A stretch of 64,000 nucleotides of DNA from Shinella sp. CPCC 101442 (GCF_024704725.1 NZ_JALIQS010000004.1:712584-776583); one strand, 5' to 3'. Shown: positions 37,886 to 47,930, counted from the first letter of the stretch. Notes: generated from the letters alone by a model not told the origin. Numbers and translations are program-made.

Positions 37886-40183
37886 ATGACGCGCTGCCGC
37901 GATGCAAATGGGGTTCTTCAAATGCACATGACGTGCGTCAAGTGGCTGGCTGTGCCCGCCGGCTTCGTCGGGCTGTTCCTTCTCTGGCTGCCGCTCAGCC
38001 TCCAGGCCCAGCTTATTCTGAGTTTCGCCGTGCTCGGCGTGATGTTCCTGGCGATGACTCGTCCCGAGAACACCACCCTGCGGCTCGTCACCTTCATCTT
38101 TGCCGGCATTCTCGCCATGCGCTACGCGTTCTGGCGCACCACCGAGACATTGCCGAGCATCTACGAACCGCTGAATTTCATTCCCGGCCTGATCCTGTAT
38201 CTCGCCGAGATGTATTGCCTCGCCATGTTGGCGATCAGCTTTTTCATGCTGGCCGATCCCCTGAAGCGCAAGGCGCCGGAGCTTGGCGATACCGCCGATC
38301 TCCCGACCGTCGACGTCTTCATCCCGTCCTACAACGAGGAGCCGGAGCTTCTGGCCGGCACGCTCGCGGCCGCCAAGTCGCTGCACTACCCGAAGGACAA
38401 GCTGACCGTCTATCTGCTCGACGACGGCGGTACCGAGGCGAAGCGCAACCATAGGGATCCGCGCATCTCGATTGCCGCCATCCGCCGCCACGAGCAGCTG
38501 AAGGCGCTGTGCGCCTCGCTCGGCGTCGTCTACCACGCCCGCAAGCAGAACGACCATGCCAAGGCCGGCAACCTCAACGAGGGTCTAAAGGTCTCGCATG
38601 GCGAACTCGTCGTCGTCTTCGATGCAGACCATGCTCCAGTGCGCGAGTTCCTGCGCGAGACCGTCGGCTATTTCGCCAAGGACAAGAAGCTCTTCCTTGT
38701 CCAGACGCCGCATTACTTCCTGAACCCGGACCCGCTGGAAAAGAACCTCCAGACCTTCGCGCGCATGCCGTCGGAAAACGAGATGTTCTATTCGATCCTG
38801 CAGCGCGGGCTCGACAAATGGAACGCCTCGTTCTTCTGCGGCTCGGCGGCGGTACTCAGACGCTCGGCGCTGGCCACGGCAAACGGTTTTTCCGGCCAGT
38901 CGATCACCGAGGATTGCGAGACGGCGCTGGCGCTGCATTCCAAGGGCTGGCACAGCCTCTATGTCGACAAGCCGCTGATCGCCGGCCTCCAGCCGGAGAC
39001 CTTCGTCTCCTTCATCGGCCAGCGCGCCCGCTGGTGCCAGGGCATGCTGCAGATCCTGCTCCTGAACCGTCCGTTCCTCGCCAAGGGCCTGACGCTTTCC
39101 CAGCGTATCTGCTACGCGGGCATCAACCTGTTCTGGCTGTTCCCGCTGTCGCGTCTTGCCTTCGTCTTCTCCCCGTTGCTCTACATCTTCTTCTCGCTGG
39201 AGATCTACCAGGCGAACATTCTCGAATTCGCCTCCTATGCGGTGACCTATCTCATCGGCTCCTTCGCCATGCAGAGCTACCTCTACGGCCGCGTACGCTG
39301 GCCCTGGGTCTCCGAACTCTACGAATATATCCAGTCGGTGCTGCTCTTCGGCTCGATCGTCAGCGTGATCCGCAATCCAAGGAAGCCCACCTTCAACGTG
39401 ACGGCCAAGGGCCAGACGCTCGACCGCAGCATGCTGTCGCCGCTGGCACGGCCCTATTTCATCATCTTCTTCGTCCTGCTCGCGGCTGCCCTCTATTCCG
39501 GCTACCGCTTCCTGACGGAGCCGGTCGCGACCGAACTGCTCACCATCGTCGCCGGCTGGAACCTCATCAATCTCGGTCTGGCCGGTGCCGCCCTCGGCGT
39601 CGTCGCCGAGCGCCGGGAACTGCGCCGTAACCAGCGCCTGCCGGTCAAGCGTCATGCCCTGATGAAGGTCGATGGCAAGCTCCACAACATCATCATCCAG
39701 GATGCCTCCTCGGGCGGCATTTCGGTGGAGTTCGTCGAACAGGCTCTGGCGCTCGATCTCGACAATCCGCTCGAAGCGACGATACAGCTGCGCCGCGCCG
39801 GCCAGATCATCGCCTTCGACGTGATCTGCCGCTCCAGCCGCGGCGAAGGCGAAGGCGCCGTCTACGGCTTCGCCTACAAGGAGCGCACGCCGGAAACCTT
39901 CATGGCCATCGCCGAGCTGATGTTTTCCGACCAGGCAGTCCTGCAGGAGCGCCTCGTGCGTCGTCAGGTGCGCGGCAGCTTCTTCTGGGGCACCTCGCGC
40001 TTCGCGCTCTGGAGCATCCGCGAGACGTTCCGGGCATTGCGCTACTCCGCCGGCCTCATCCGCGAGAACGCCGTCAAATCGTCCGCTGACGCCCCGATCG
40101 TCGTCAAGGAGAACAACGCCCAGATTCCCGGTCGCGCAGCCGAGCTGCCGCCGGTCCTCACAGGAACCCAGGCCTATGGCTAA
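37886..40183 (+). CDS. bcsA: Cellulose synthase catalytic subunit (UDP-forming) with PilZ domain
   Basis: 765-residue inner-membrane GT2 glycosyltransferase. Catalytic motifs: DDG at D179-D180, DAD at 246-248, TED at 341-343, and QRARW at 379-383 binding the glucan acceptor end. Membrane spans flank the GT domain. The C-terminal PilZ domain has R580-xxx-R584 and D606-x-S608-xx-G611, so activation by c-di-GMP is expected. Starts at 37886 or at 37922 (MHMTCVKW) are both possible. It begins a bcsA-bcsB-TPR-bcsN operon and overlaps bcsB by 8 bases. Confidence 0.95.
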   Translation: MTRCRDANGVLQMHMTCVKWLAVPAGFVGLFLLWLPLSLQAQLILSFAVLGVMFLAMTRPENTTLRLVTFIFAGILAMRYAFWRTTETLPSIYEPLNFIPGLILYLAEMYCLAMLAISFFMLADPLKRKAPELGDTADLPTVDVFIPSYNEEPELLAGTLAAAKSLHYPKDKLTVYLLDDGGTEAKRNHRDPRISIAAIRRHEQLKALCASLGVVYHARKQNDHAKAGNLNEGLKVSHGELVVVFDADHAPVREFLRETVGYFAKDKKLFLVQTPHYFLNPDPLEKNLQTFARMPSENEMFYSILQRGLDKWNASFFCGSAAVLRRSALATANGFSGQSITEDCETALALHSKGWHSLYVDKPLIAGLQPETFVSFIGQRARWCQGMLQILLLNRPFLAKGLTLSQRICYAGINLFWLFPLSRLAFVFSPLLYIFFSLEIYQANILEFASYAVTYLIGSFAMQSYLYGRVRWPWVSELYEYIQSVLLFGSIVSVIRNPRKPTFNVTAKGQTLDRSMLSPLARPYFIIFFVLLAAALYSGYRFLTEPVATELLTIVAGWNLINLGLAGAALGVVAERRELRRNQRLPVKRHALMKVDGKLHNIIIQDASSGGISVEFVEQALALDLDNPLEATIQLRRAGQIIAFDVICRSSRGEGEGAVYGFAYKERTPETFMAIAELMFSDQAVLQERLVRRQVRGSFFWGTSRFALWSIRETFRALRYSAGLIRENAVKSSADAPIVVKENNAQIPGRAAELPPVLTGTQAYG

Positions 40184-42536
40184 GACCTCTCTTCTCGGAA
40201 TGCTGGGCCTGGCCCTCCTCGTCGCCTCGGCCGATGCCGGCCGGGCGGAAGGGCTGGTTGCCGATGCCGTCAAGCCGCTGCTGGAAAGCACGACGCTGTC
40301 AGGCGGCCTCCTGCCGCAACCCGTCGAGGTTAGAACGCAGAAGGGGCAGGCCGTTGCCTCCGGCAATAGGCTCGTCCCCTTCGAACAGTCGGCCGACGCC
40401 TACACGCTGTCGGGCGAAGACGATGTCGCGACCTTCACCTTCGCGCTCGACGGGCCGCAGGTTTCCGCCGGGGGCACCCTGAACCTCGCCTATATCAACG
40501 CCGTCTCTGTGCTTCCGGATACCGCGAAGATGGATATCGAGGTCAATGGCCGCGATGCCGGCAGCTTCGCCATCGCCTCGCCGAATGGCGTGTTGACGGA
40601 AAAAATCGCCATCGCTTCTGACCTTCTCAAGGCTGGCCGCAATGTGGTGCGCATCCGCGCGCGCCAGCACCATCGCGTCGATTGCTCGCTGGACGCGACC
40701 TACGAACTCTGGACGAAGCTCGATCCCGCGCAAAGCGGTTTTGCCACGTCGTCCTCCGCGTCGTTCTCCGATTTCGACAGCCTGCTCGCCGTCCGTCGCA
40801 ACGCCAACAGTCGCACGGATGTGCGCGTCGTCGTGCCCGGGGCTCTCAGCACCGAAGCGCTGAATGAGGTCGCGCCGATCCTGCAATCGCTCATCCTTTT
40901 TCTCAACCGTGACGATGTGACGATCTCGGTGGACGACAAGCCCGGCACGGGAGCGGGCGTCGATCTCGTCATGGCCATGGACCGCGGCGGGTCGGCGACG
41001 CTCGCAAAGCTCGGCATCGCCAATGTCCCGCGCGGACTGTCGGTACAGGCCGGCGCAACGCCGGACCGCGCGACCGTCGTGCTGCACGCCGCCAATCTCG
41101 GCGATGTCAATGCCGCCGTCCTGGCAGCCGTGAAGGGGCCGATGGCCGATGGCCTCAAGTCGGGCGTCTTCGCAAAGGGCAGGGGCGCTCTGGTGGTCGA
41201 TGCCGGTGAACGGCGCATGCTGAAAGAGACCGGCTACGAGACCCGCGTCTTCTCCGGCCGCCTGTCGCGCACCGATTTCACCGTCGACATGCCCGCCGAT
41301 TTCTATCCGGCGGAATATGCCACGCTCGACCTTCGCCTCCATGCGGCGACGTCACCCGGGCTGGAACAGACCGCGCAGCTTCTCGTACGCGTCAACGACA
41401 AGGTCGTGAAAAGCTATCCCTTCCGCAACCGCGAGGGCGAGCAGTTCGACGGCAAGCGCATAGAGCTGCCGCTGCGTGCCTTTCGCCCCGGCGCCAACCG
41501 CGTCGAACTGCTGGCCGAGCTGCCGACGGTCGCGGACGCCGCTTGCCGGCCGGAAGAGCGTGACGACGGCAAGCCGCGTTTCATCCTGCTCGACACGACG
41601 GCGATCGAGGTCCCGGCGCTTGCCCGCATCGGCCGGCTGCCGGATCTCGCGGCGCTTGCCGGCAAGGCCTATCCCTATGGCGGCGGCAAGCCGTTCGATC
41701 TGGTGATCGACCGTGCCGACAGCCAGTCCGCCGCCGCCGGCCTCTCCATGCTGACGCGCCTCGCGCTGTCGGCCCGTGCACCCCTGACGGCGAAGATCGC
41801 CATCGGTGCCCCGGCGCAAGGCACAGGGCGCGATGCGCTCATCGTTTCCTCGCAGAACGACTTCGCCGAACTCGGTGCGTCCAGCAAGGCGGCCTTTCCT
41901 GATGCCGGCGATATCAACGCCTCTGTCGCCGATCTGCTGAAGCCCGATCCGGTCAGCACGGCTTCGGTGTCGGATGCCGCCGCCGGCACCGGCAACGACA
42001 CCGCCGACCTGCTTCAGGCCTTCCACAATTCGACGGCTGCCGACGAGGGCGAGCTTTCCTTCGGGTCACGCGCGCAGCTCTGGCTTTCGGCTGCGTCGCG
42101 CAGCTTCGGCCGCTGGCTGAGCTACGAGGGCGAAAATGCGACGCGCGTGGTCCCGCATGGCGAGGGCTCGCTGGTAACGCTGTCGCAGATGCGCTCGCCC
42201 GATGGCCTCGCCACCTGGACGGTTCTTCAGGCGAACTCGCCGCGCGATATCGATGCCGGCGTGCAACGGCTCGTCGAACCGGCGGTCTGGCGCGATCTTC
42301 AGGGCGGCACGGCGACGATCGAGACGGCAAGCCTGTCGCTCGTCAGCCTTCCGGCGGCGGATCGCTATGTCGCCGATCTCGCCGATCGCAGCCCCGGTAA
42401 CCTGCGTCGCGTCGCGGCCGCCTGGTTCTCCGACAATTTCCAGATTTATGTCGTGCTCGTTCTCGCCTGCCTCGGCCTCTTCGCCGTCTGGCTTGGCCTG
42501 ACGGTGCCGCGCAAGGGCGTGAGGTCCGACCGATGA
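40176..42536 (+). CDS. bcsB: Cellulose synthase periplasmic subunit BcsB
   Basis: 786-residue partner of BcsA that guides the nascent glucan through the periplasm. It has an N-terminal signal sequence (MAKTSLLGMLGLALLVASADAGRA), two repeats of carbohydrate-binding and flavodoxin-like folds, and a C-terminal membrane anchor (FQIYVVLVLACLGLFAVWLGL) needed to activate BcsA. Segments such as QHHRVDCSLDATYELWTKLDP are BcsB signatures. It overlaps bcsA by 8 and the next gene by 4 bases, so the three are translationally coupled. Confidence 0.93.
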   Translation: MAKTSLLGMLGLALLVASADAGRAEGLVADAVKPLLESTTLSGGLLPQPVEVRTQKGQAVASGNRLVPFEQSADAYTLSGEDDVATFTFALDGPQVSAGGTLNLAYINAVSVLPDTAKMDIEVNGRDAGSFAIASPNGVLTEKIAIASDLLKAGRNVVRIRARQHHRVDCSLDATYELWTKLDPAQSGFATSSSASFSDFDSLLAVRRNANSRTDVRVVVPGALSTEALNEVAPILQSLILFLNRDDVTISVDDKPGTGAGVDLVMAMDRGGSATLAKLGIANVPRGLSVQAGATPDRATVVLHAANLGDVNAAVLAAVKGPMADGLKSGVFAKGRGALVVDAGERRMLKETGYETRVFSGRLSRTDFTVDMPADFYPAEYATLDLRLHAATSPGLEQTAQLLVRVNDKVVKSYPFRNREGEQFDGKRIELPLRAFRPGANRVELLAELPTVADAACRPEERDDGKPRFILLDTTAIEVPALARIGRLPDLAALAGKAYPYGGGKPFDLVIDRADSQSAAAGLSMLTRLALSARAPLTAKIAIGAPAQGTGRDALIVSSQNDFAELGASSKAAFPDAGDINASVADLLKPDPVSTASVSDAAAGTGNDTADLLQAFHNSTAADEGELSFGSRAQLWLSAASRSFGRWLSYEGENATRVVPHGEGSLVTLSQMRSPDGLATWTVLQANSPRDIDAGVQRLVEPAVWRDLQGGTATIETASLSLVSLPAADRYVADLADRSPGNLRRVAAAWFSDNFQIYVVLVLACLGLFAVWLGLTVPRKGVRSDR

Positions 42537-44503
42537 GATCATCTCTTTTTCTGACCGCCCTGCTGCTCGGCTCCTCGGCGCTTTCGCCTTGCGCGCTGGC
42601 GGAGGAAACCAAGTCCGGCCCTGGCGAAGTCGAGCTTGCTGCGCTTTACTACTATGCGGAACAGCAGCAGCAGGACCGGCTTGAGGCCGAGACGAGCCGG
42701 CTTCGGCTGAAATATCCGGACTTCGTCGTACCGGCCGATGTCTATGCGCCGGTGGCACAGCAGGTGGATGAAACCACGCTCTGGGCGCTCTACGAGAAGA
42801 ACGATTTCGTCGGCATCGCCGCCGAAATCGGCCGCCGCCAGACGGAGAATCCGCAGTGGAGCCCGAGCGAGGATTTCTCCGGCAAACTTGCCCGCCGCAA
42901 GCAGCGCGTCGAGATGATGGCCGCCACCGCGCGAAAAGACTGGATAGGTGTTATCGAGGCGGCCAAGGCGCTCGATCCGTCGACGGAAACGGAAGTCGAT
43001 CTCGTCTGGATGCTGCTCGACGCCTATGCCGAGACGGGCGCCAAGGATGCGCTGACCGGTGCCTATCGCGGCCTACTCTTCCGCGAGGGCGACAAGCGCC
43101 TGCCGGATGCGCGGATCCTGACCACGCTGCAGAAGTCGACCCGCGACTTCTCCTCCGAGGATGTGCGCAAGGCGATGGGCGTGCTGGCGACGTCCCCCAT
43201 GCTCCAGGCCGGTCTTCAGCCCGTCGAACTCGACCTGACGCGCAAGGACGTCGCGGATTTCAACGCGGATGAAAAGCGCCAGACGCCGATCGCCGAAGGC
43301 GAGGTCGCCAAGCTGCGCGCGCTGGCCGAGAAAGGTGAGCGCCTCGAAGACCTGTCGCTGCTCGGCTGGTACGACTTGAAACTGAAGGCGCCCGAGAGCG
43401 CCGCACGCTGGTTCAAGGCCGCATTGGTCAAGCGCCGCGACGAGGAGAACGCCAAGGGCCTGTATCTCTCGCTTGCCGCAGAAAACAAGCAGGAGGAGGC
43501 CTATGCGGTCGCGGAAGACTATATCGAGGAGTTTTCGGACGATCCGGAATTCCTGATGAACGCGCTGTCACTGCGCTTCTCGAAGCCCGACCAGCCGGAT
43601 GCCGACATCAAGACGGTGACGGCCTACAGCAACGCGATCCTTGCGACCTCGGATGCCGACCACGCGGAAATCCTCGCCTGGTATGCCTATAATTCCAGCC
43701 AGTTCGAGGCTTCAAAAGCCTGGTTCGAGAAGTCGCTCGATTGGGAAAGCGCACCGGTGCGCGTCAAGGGGCTTGCCCTCAGCCTGCTCCGTCTCGGCGC
43801 GAAGAAGGACTATGCGGCGCTGGAGGACGAGTACCGCGATATCTATCCGGAGATCTGGGTCGAGATAAAGGTCGCGACCCCGCCGAAGGGGCGCCGCAGC
43901 GTGGCCGTCGAGATGCCGGTCGCCACTGCGTCGTCCACCGGCGGTGGCGGGACCAGCTACCTCGCGCATTTCAAGGCCAAGCGTTACAGCGCCTGCGTCA
44001 AGGATGTTTCCGCCCTGGAAGCGCGCGGCAAGGTTTCGGCCGATGCCATGCTGATCAAGGGCTGGTGCTATCTGGAACTCAGCCGCCTCGCGGACGCCCG
44101 CAACGCCTTCGAATCCGCGCTGAACAACAGCCGCACGCAACAGGATGCCGCCTATGGCGCTGCCCTCACGCTGCTGCGCGGCCGTCTGACGGACGACGCC
44201 GAAGCCATGGTCGCGACCTATGCGATGTCGGAAAAGCGCGAGCGCGAGGTCCGGGCTGAAATCTACTGGCAGCGCGCCCGCTCGGCCTTCGATCACAAGC
44301 AGTATCAGAACGTTCTGGATGCGCTGAACGCTCGCGCCAGCCTCGTTGCCGAACCGGCGGATCTCAGCCAGCTGCGCGGCTGGTCCTATTACCATCTCGG
44401 CAATCGCGGGCAGGCCAAGGCCGTTTTCGCCCGCCTGAACATGCAGTTCTACGATCCGGCGTCCGCCGTCGGTCTTTCCGCCTCCAATACCACCCTCCGA
44501 TAG
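42533..44503 (+). CDS. TPR-repeat periplasmic protein of the cellulose operon (BcsK-like)
   Basis: 656 residues with a signal peptide (MRSSLFLTALLLGSSALSPCALA) and mostly alpha-helical repeats. TPR-like units are seen especially at about 480-640 (KRYSACVKDVSALEARGKVSADAMLIKGWCYLELSRLADARNAFESAL; RSAFDHKQYQNVLDALNARA; LRGWSYYHLGNRGQAKAVFARL). In type III cellulose operons of Agrobacterium a TPR protein (BcsK) occupies this kind of place and may replace the scaffold part of BcsC. There is no outer-membrane barrel domain. The bcsK assignment is by context and architecture. Confidence 0.7.
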   Translation: MRSSLFLTALLLGSSALSPCALAEETKSGPGEVELAALYYYAEQQQQDRLEAETSRLRLKYPDFVVPADVYAPVAQQVDETTLWALYEKNDFVGIAAEIGRRQTENPQWSPSEDFSGKLARRKQRVEMMAATARKDWIGVIEAAKALDPSTETEVDLVWMLLDAYAETGAKDALTGAYRGLLFREGDKRLPDARILTTLQKSTRDFSSEDVRKAMGVLATSPMLQAGLQPVELDLTRKDVADFNADEKRQTPIAEGEVAKLRALAEKGERLEDLSLLGWYDLKLKAPESAARWFKAALVKRRDEENAKGLYLSLAAENKQEEAYAVAEDYIEEFSDDPEFLMNALSLRFSKPDQPDADIKTVTAYSNAILATSDADHAEILAWYAYNSSQFEASKAWFEKSLDWESAPVRVKGLALSLLRLGAKKDYAALEDEYRDIYPEIWVEIKVATPPKGRRSVAVEMPVATASSTGGGGTSYLAHFKAKRYSACVKDVSALEARGKVSADAMLIKGWCYLELSRLADARNAFESALNNSRTQQDAAYGAALTLLRGRLTDDAEAMVATYAMSEKREREVRAEIYWQRARSAFDHKQYQNVLDALNARASLVAEPADLSQLRGWSYYHLGNRGQAKAVFARLNMQFYDPASAVGLSASNTTLR

Positions 44504-44510
44504 GACCCTC

Positions 44511-45422
44511 ATGCGCTGGCTGATCCTCGCCGCACTCCCTTTCCTCGCCGCCGGCTGCTCCACGACGGTGCAGGACCCGTTTCTGGAAACCGGCGCTATC
44601 CATCCGGATGCGCCGCCGCTCTCGACCGAGGTTTCTCCTGATTTCGCGGTGGCCTATCTGCCATCGGCCTCGGGTCGTATCCAGAGCGTGCGGCAGACGG
44701 CGCGCAGCGGCTTCTTCGAGCAGGCGATCGTCTATTCCAACGCGACGGCTTCGGCCGGCGAGAACGTGTTGACGGTACGGGTGGGCCAGCCCTCCGAAGG
44801 CATGACCTTCCTGCGCGCACCGACACGCCGCGCCGTCATCGCCGAGATGCGCCAGGCGCTGCCGGGCGTCGCCATGCGGATCAGTGACGTGCCGGGACAG
44901 AACGGGCAGGGCGTCTATGGCTACGCGACCGGCCCGCTCGGCACTTCCGGCAGCTGCCTCTATGCCTGGCAGCTCGCCAAGCGCGTTTCGGCCGAGCGCG
45001 TGAGCGCTTATGCGGCGCAGGTGCGCCTGCGTTTCTGCCATCCGGCGATGTCGCAGGAGCGCATCGCCGCCGTCATGGGCGGGTTGCGCATGAAGCCGGT
45101 GACGCGCAACACGTTCGACATGCTGCAATATGCAGGCGGTAGCGGCTACTCGCAGACCCAGCCAGTGCTGGTTCGTGCCGAGCCCGTCGTCGTGGCCGAT
45201 GACAGCGTCGAGATCGAGCCGCGCCGTTTGCCGAAGCGCCGCGTGGTGGAGGAAAGGCCGGCGGAGGAGCGGGTTGTCATCCGCAATGCCGTGCGCGTTC
45301 CCCTGCCGGGCGAAAAGAAGGTGAAGGTCGCCGTCTTGGAAGAGCCGATCGAAAAGCCGAAGACAAAGGCAAGGAGCGCGCTGGTGCCGATGCCCGGGAC
45401 CATTGCGCTCAACGCCGAGTGA
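44511..45422 (+). CDS. bcsN: Cellulose biosynthesis protein BcsN, lipoprotein
   Basis: 303 residues. The N-terminal lipobox LAAGC (Cys16) shows a lipoprotein anchored to the outer or inner membrane. The central block YLPSASGRIQSVRQTARSGFFEQAIVYSNATASAGENVLTVRVG and the following AMRISDVP… are characteristic of BcsN, known so far mainly from rhizobial type III cellulose clusters; its function is unknown. The C-terminus is basic and proline-rich. It is last in the bcs operon, 7 bases after the TPR gene, and is convergent with lysR only 3 bases away. Confidence 0.8.
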   Translation: MRWLILAALPFLAAGCSTTVQDPFLETGAIHPDAPPLSTEVSPDFAVAYLPSASGRIQSVRQTARSGFFEQAIVYSNATASAGENVLTVRVGQPSEGMTFLRAPTRRAVIAEMRQALPGVAMRISDVPGQNGQGVYGYATGPLGTSGSCLYAWQLAKRVSAERVSAYAAQVRLRFCHPAMSQERIAAVMGGLRMKPVTRNTFDMLQYAGGSGYSQTQPVLVRAEPVVVADDSVEIEPRRLPKRRVVEERPAEERVVIRNAVRVPLPGEKKVKVAVLEEPIEKPKTKARSALVPMPGTIALNAE

Positions 45423-45425
45423 TCC

Positions 45426-46307
45426 TCACAGGAAGATGGCGTGTTCCTGTCGAACGAGTTCCTGCACGAACTCGGCGACGGTGCGCACGCGGGCAAGGTC
45501 GCGCGCGCTTTCGTGCCACGTCGTCCAGTAGGCGCGGCGAATGGTGTTTGCCGGCAGCAGCCGCACCAGTTCGGGATATTGCCGGGCGATATAGTCATGC
45601 AGGATGCCGACGCCGGCGCCGGAGCGCACCGCCTCCGTCTGGCCGGTGGCGCTGGAAATCTCGAAACTCGCATCCCAGCTGCGCATGATCTCGCCGGTGA
45701 AATTCAGCGATGCCGTGAAGATCAGGTCTTCCACATAGCCGACGCGGCGATGGGCCTTCAGGTGCTCGACGTTCTCGGGCGTGCCATTCTCCTCGAGATA
45801 GTCGCGGGAGGCATAGAGGCCGAGCGTATAGTCCGTCAGTTTCGACGAGACGAGCCGTCCCTGTTCCGGCCGCTCCAGCGTGATCGCGATATCGGCCTCG
45901 CGCTGCGAAAGCGAGAAGGAGCGGGGCACCGGCACAAGCTGGATCTTCAGTTCGGGATGCCGCGCCGTCAGCCGCCCGAGGCGCGGTGCGAGGAACGACA
46001 CGCCGAAGCCGTCGGGCGCGCCGACGCGCACGGTGCCGGCAACGGCCGTGTCGATGCGGCCGATGCTCGCCTGCATGGCCAGCATCTCCGTCTCCATCCG
46101 CTCGGCGGCCCGCAAGAACGCCTCACCCTCGGCGGTAAGGTCGCATCCATTGGTGCGGCGGATGAGCAGACGGGTCTTCAGCGCCTCCTCCAGCGCACTG
46201 ACGCGGCGGCTGAGCGTCGCGTGGTTGACGCCGAGGCGGCGGGAGGCGGCGAGGATCTGGCCGGTGCGGGCAACCGCCAGGAACAGCCGTGCGTCATCCC
46301 AGTTCAT
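45426..46307 (-). CDS. LysR family transcriptional regulator
   Basis: 293 residues starting MNWDDARLFLAVARTG, with GGAGG directly upstream. The winged HTH is at about 1-60 (AASRRLGVNHATLSRRVSALEEAL) and the effector-binding domain at about 90-290. It is divergent from mmsA with a 103-base gap, so it probably regulates mmsA (valine/inositol/propionate breakdown). A longer ORF start upstream would run into the mmsA promoter and is rejected. Confidence 0.9.
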   Translation of the reverse strand: MNWDDARLFLAVARTGQILAASRRLGVNHATLSRRVSALEEALKTRLLIRRTNGCDLTAEGEAFLRAAERMETEMLAMQASIGRIDTAVAGTVRVGAPDGFGVSFLAPRLGRLTARHPELKIQLVPVPRSFSLSQREADIAITLERPEQGRLVSSKLTDYTLGLYASRDYLEENGTPENVEHLKAHRRVGYVEDLIFTASLNFTGEIMRSWDASFEISSATGQTEAVRSGAGVGILHDYIARQYPELVRLLPANTIRRAYWTTWHESARDLARVRTVAEFVQELVRQEHAIFL

Positions 46308-46410
46308 CGGGCCTCCGACTTTGATTTTTGCACAACGGTTCCTTACATGAGGCGATTGAGTTGTGCAAATTGAAGTGCGATGATCTCTCCATAACCACGG
46401 AGGACTCCCC

Positions 46411-47907
46411 ATGTACCAGATCGGTCACTTCATCCACGGCAAGCAGGTGCCCGGCACCAGCGGCCGCACCGCCAATGTCTTCAACCCGGCAACCGGTGAA
46501 GTTCAGGCGCAGGTCGCGCTTGCCAGCGATGCCGATCTCCAGGCCGCCATCGACAGCGCGAAGTCCGCGCAGCCGAAATGGGCCGCCACCAACCCGCAGC
46601 GCCGCGCCCGCGTCTTCATGAAGTTCGTCGAGCTCCTGAACACGCATATGGACGAACTGGCCGTGCTGGTTTCCAAGGAACACGGCAAGACGGTCGAAGA
46701 TTCGAAGGGCGACGTCATTCGCGGCCTCGAAGTCTGCGAATTCGTCATCGGCATTCCGCATCTCATGAAGAGTGAATTCACCGAAGGCGCCGGCCCGAAC
46801 ATCGACATGTACTCGATCCGCCAGCCGGTCGGCATCGGCGCGGGCATCACGCCGTTCAACTTCCCGGGCATGATCCCGATGTGGATGTTCGCACCCGCCA
46901 TCGCCTGCGGTAACGCCTTCATCCTGAAGCCTTCCGAGCGCGATCCGTCGCTGCCGATCCGCCTTGCCGAACTGATGATCGAAGCCGGCCTGCCCGCCGG
47001 CATCCTCAACGTCGTCAACGGTGACAAGGGTGCGGTCGACGGCATCCTGGCGCATCCGGATATCGCCGCCGTTTCCTTCGTCGGTTCCACGCCGATCGCC
47101 CGCTACGTCTATGGTACGGCCGCTGCCAACGGCAAGCGCGCCCAGTGCTTCGGCGGTGCCAAGAACCACATGATCATCATGCCCGATGCCGATCTCGACC
47201 AGGCCGCCAACGCCCTGATGGGCGCCGGCTACGGCTCGGCCGGCGAGCGCTGCATGGCGATCTCGGTTGCCGTCCCGGTCGGTGAGGAAACCGCAAACCG
47301 CCTCATCGAAAAGCTCACCCCGATGATCGAGAGCCTGCGCATCGGCCCCTACACCGACGACAAGGCCGATATGGGTCCTGTTGTCACGAAGGAAGCCCAG
47401 GCCCGCATCCTTGGCCTCATCGACAAGGGTATCGAAGAGGGCGCCAACCTCGTCGTCGATGGCCGCGGCTTCAAGCTGCAGGGCTATGAAGACGGCTATT
47501 TCGTCGGCGGCTGCCTGTTCGACAACGTTACGCCGGACATGGAGATCTACAAGACCGAAATCTTCGGTCCGGTTCTCTCCGTCGTTCGCGCCAAGAACTA
47601 CGAGGAAGCCCTCGACCTGCCGATGAAGCACGAATACGGCAACGGCGTCGCGATCTACACCCGTGACGGCGACGCCGCCCGCGACTTCGCCAGCCGCATC
47701 AACATCGGCATGGTCGGCGTCAACGTTCCGATCCCGGTTCCGCTCGCCTATCATTCCTTCGGCGGCTGGAAGTCCTCGTCCTTCGGCGATCTCAACCAGC
47801 ACGGCACTGACTCGATCAAGTTCTGGACCCGCACGAAGACGATCACGAGCCGCTGGCCGTCCGGCATCAAGGACGGTGCCGAATTCGTCATGCCGACGAT
47901 GAAGTGA
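46411..47907 (+). CDS. mmsA: Methylmalonate-semialdehyde dehydrogenase (CoA-acylating)
   Basis: 498-residue aldehyde dehydrogenase that converts (methyl)malonate semialdehyde to propionyl-CoA or acetyl-CoA in valine, thymine and myo-inositol catabolism. Evidence: PVGIGAGITPFNFPGMIPMWMFAPAIACGNAFILKPSERDPS (cofactor region) and the catalytic cysteine in SAGERCMAIS (Cys281). Length and the FGGAKNH block are those of MmsA/IolA. It is followed by a strong terminator, so it is monocistronic, and is divergent from lysR. Confidence 0.94.
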   Translation: MYQIGHFIHGKQVPGTSGRTANVFNPATGEVQAQVALASDADLQAAIDSAKSAQPKWAATNPQRRARVFMKFVELLNTHMDELAVLVSKEHGKTVEDSKGDVIRGLEVCEFVIGIPHLMKSEFTEGAGPNIDMYSIRQPVGIGAGITPFNFPGMIPMWMFAPAIACGNAFILKPSERDPSLPIRLAELMIEAGLPAGILNVVNGDKGAVDGILAHPDIAAVSFVGSTPIARYVYGTAAANGKRAQCFGGAKNHMIIMPDADLDQAANALMGAGYGSAGERCMAISVAVPVGEETANRLIEKLTPMIESLRIGPYTDDKADMGPVVTKEAQARILGLIDKGIEEGANLVVDGRGFKLQGYEDGYFVGGCLFDNVTPDMEIYKTEIFGPVLSVVRAKNYEEALDLPMKHEYGNGVAIYTRDGDAARDFASRINIGMVGVNVPIPVPLAYHSFGGWKSSSFGDLNQHGTDSIKFWTRTKTITSRWPSGIKDGAEFVMPTMK

Positions 47908-47930
47908 TCCTCCGAGAGGATTGACCAAGG

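Noticed and set aside
37886..45422. Search for a bcsZ cellulase or bcsC barrel within the cellulose operon
   Set aside because: The four genes are contiguous with overlaps; no frame carries GH8-like or beta-barrel features.
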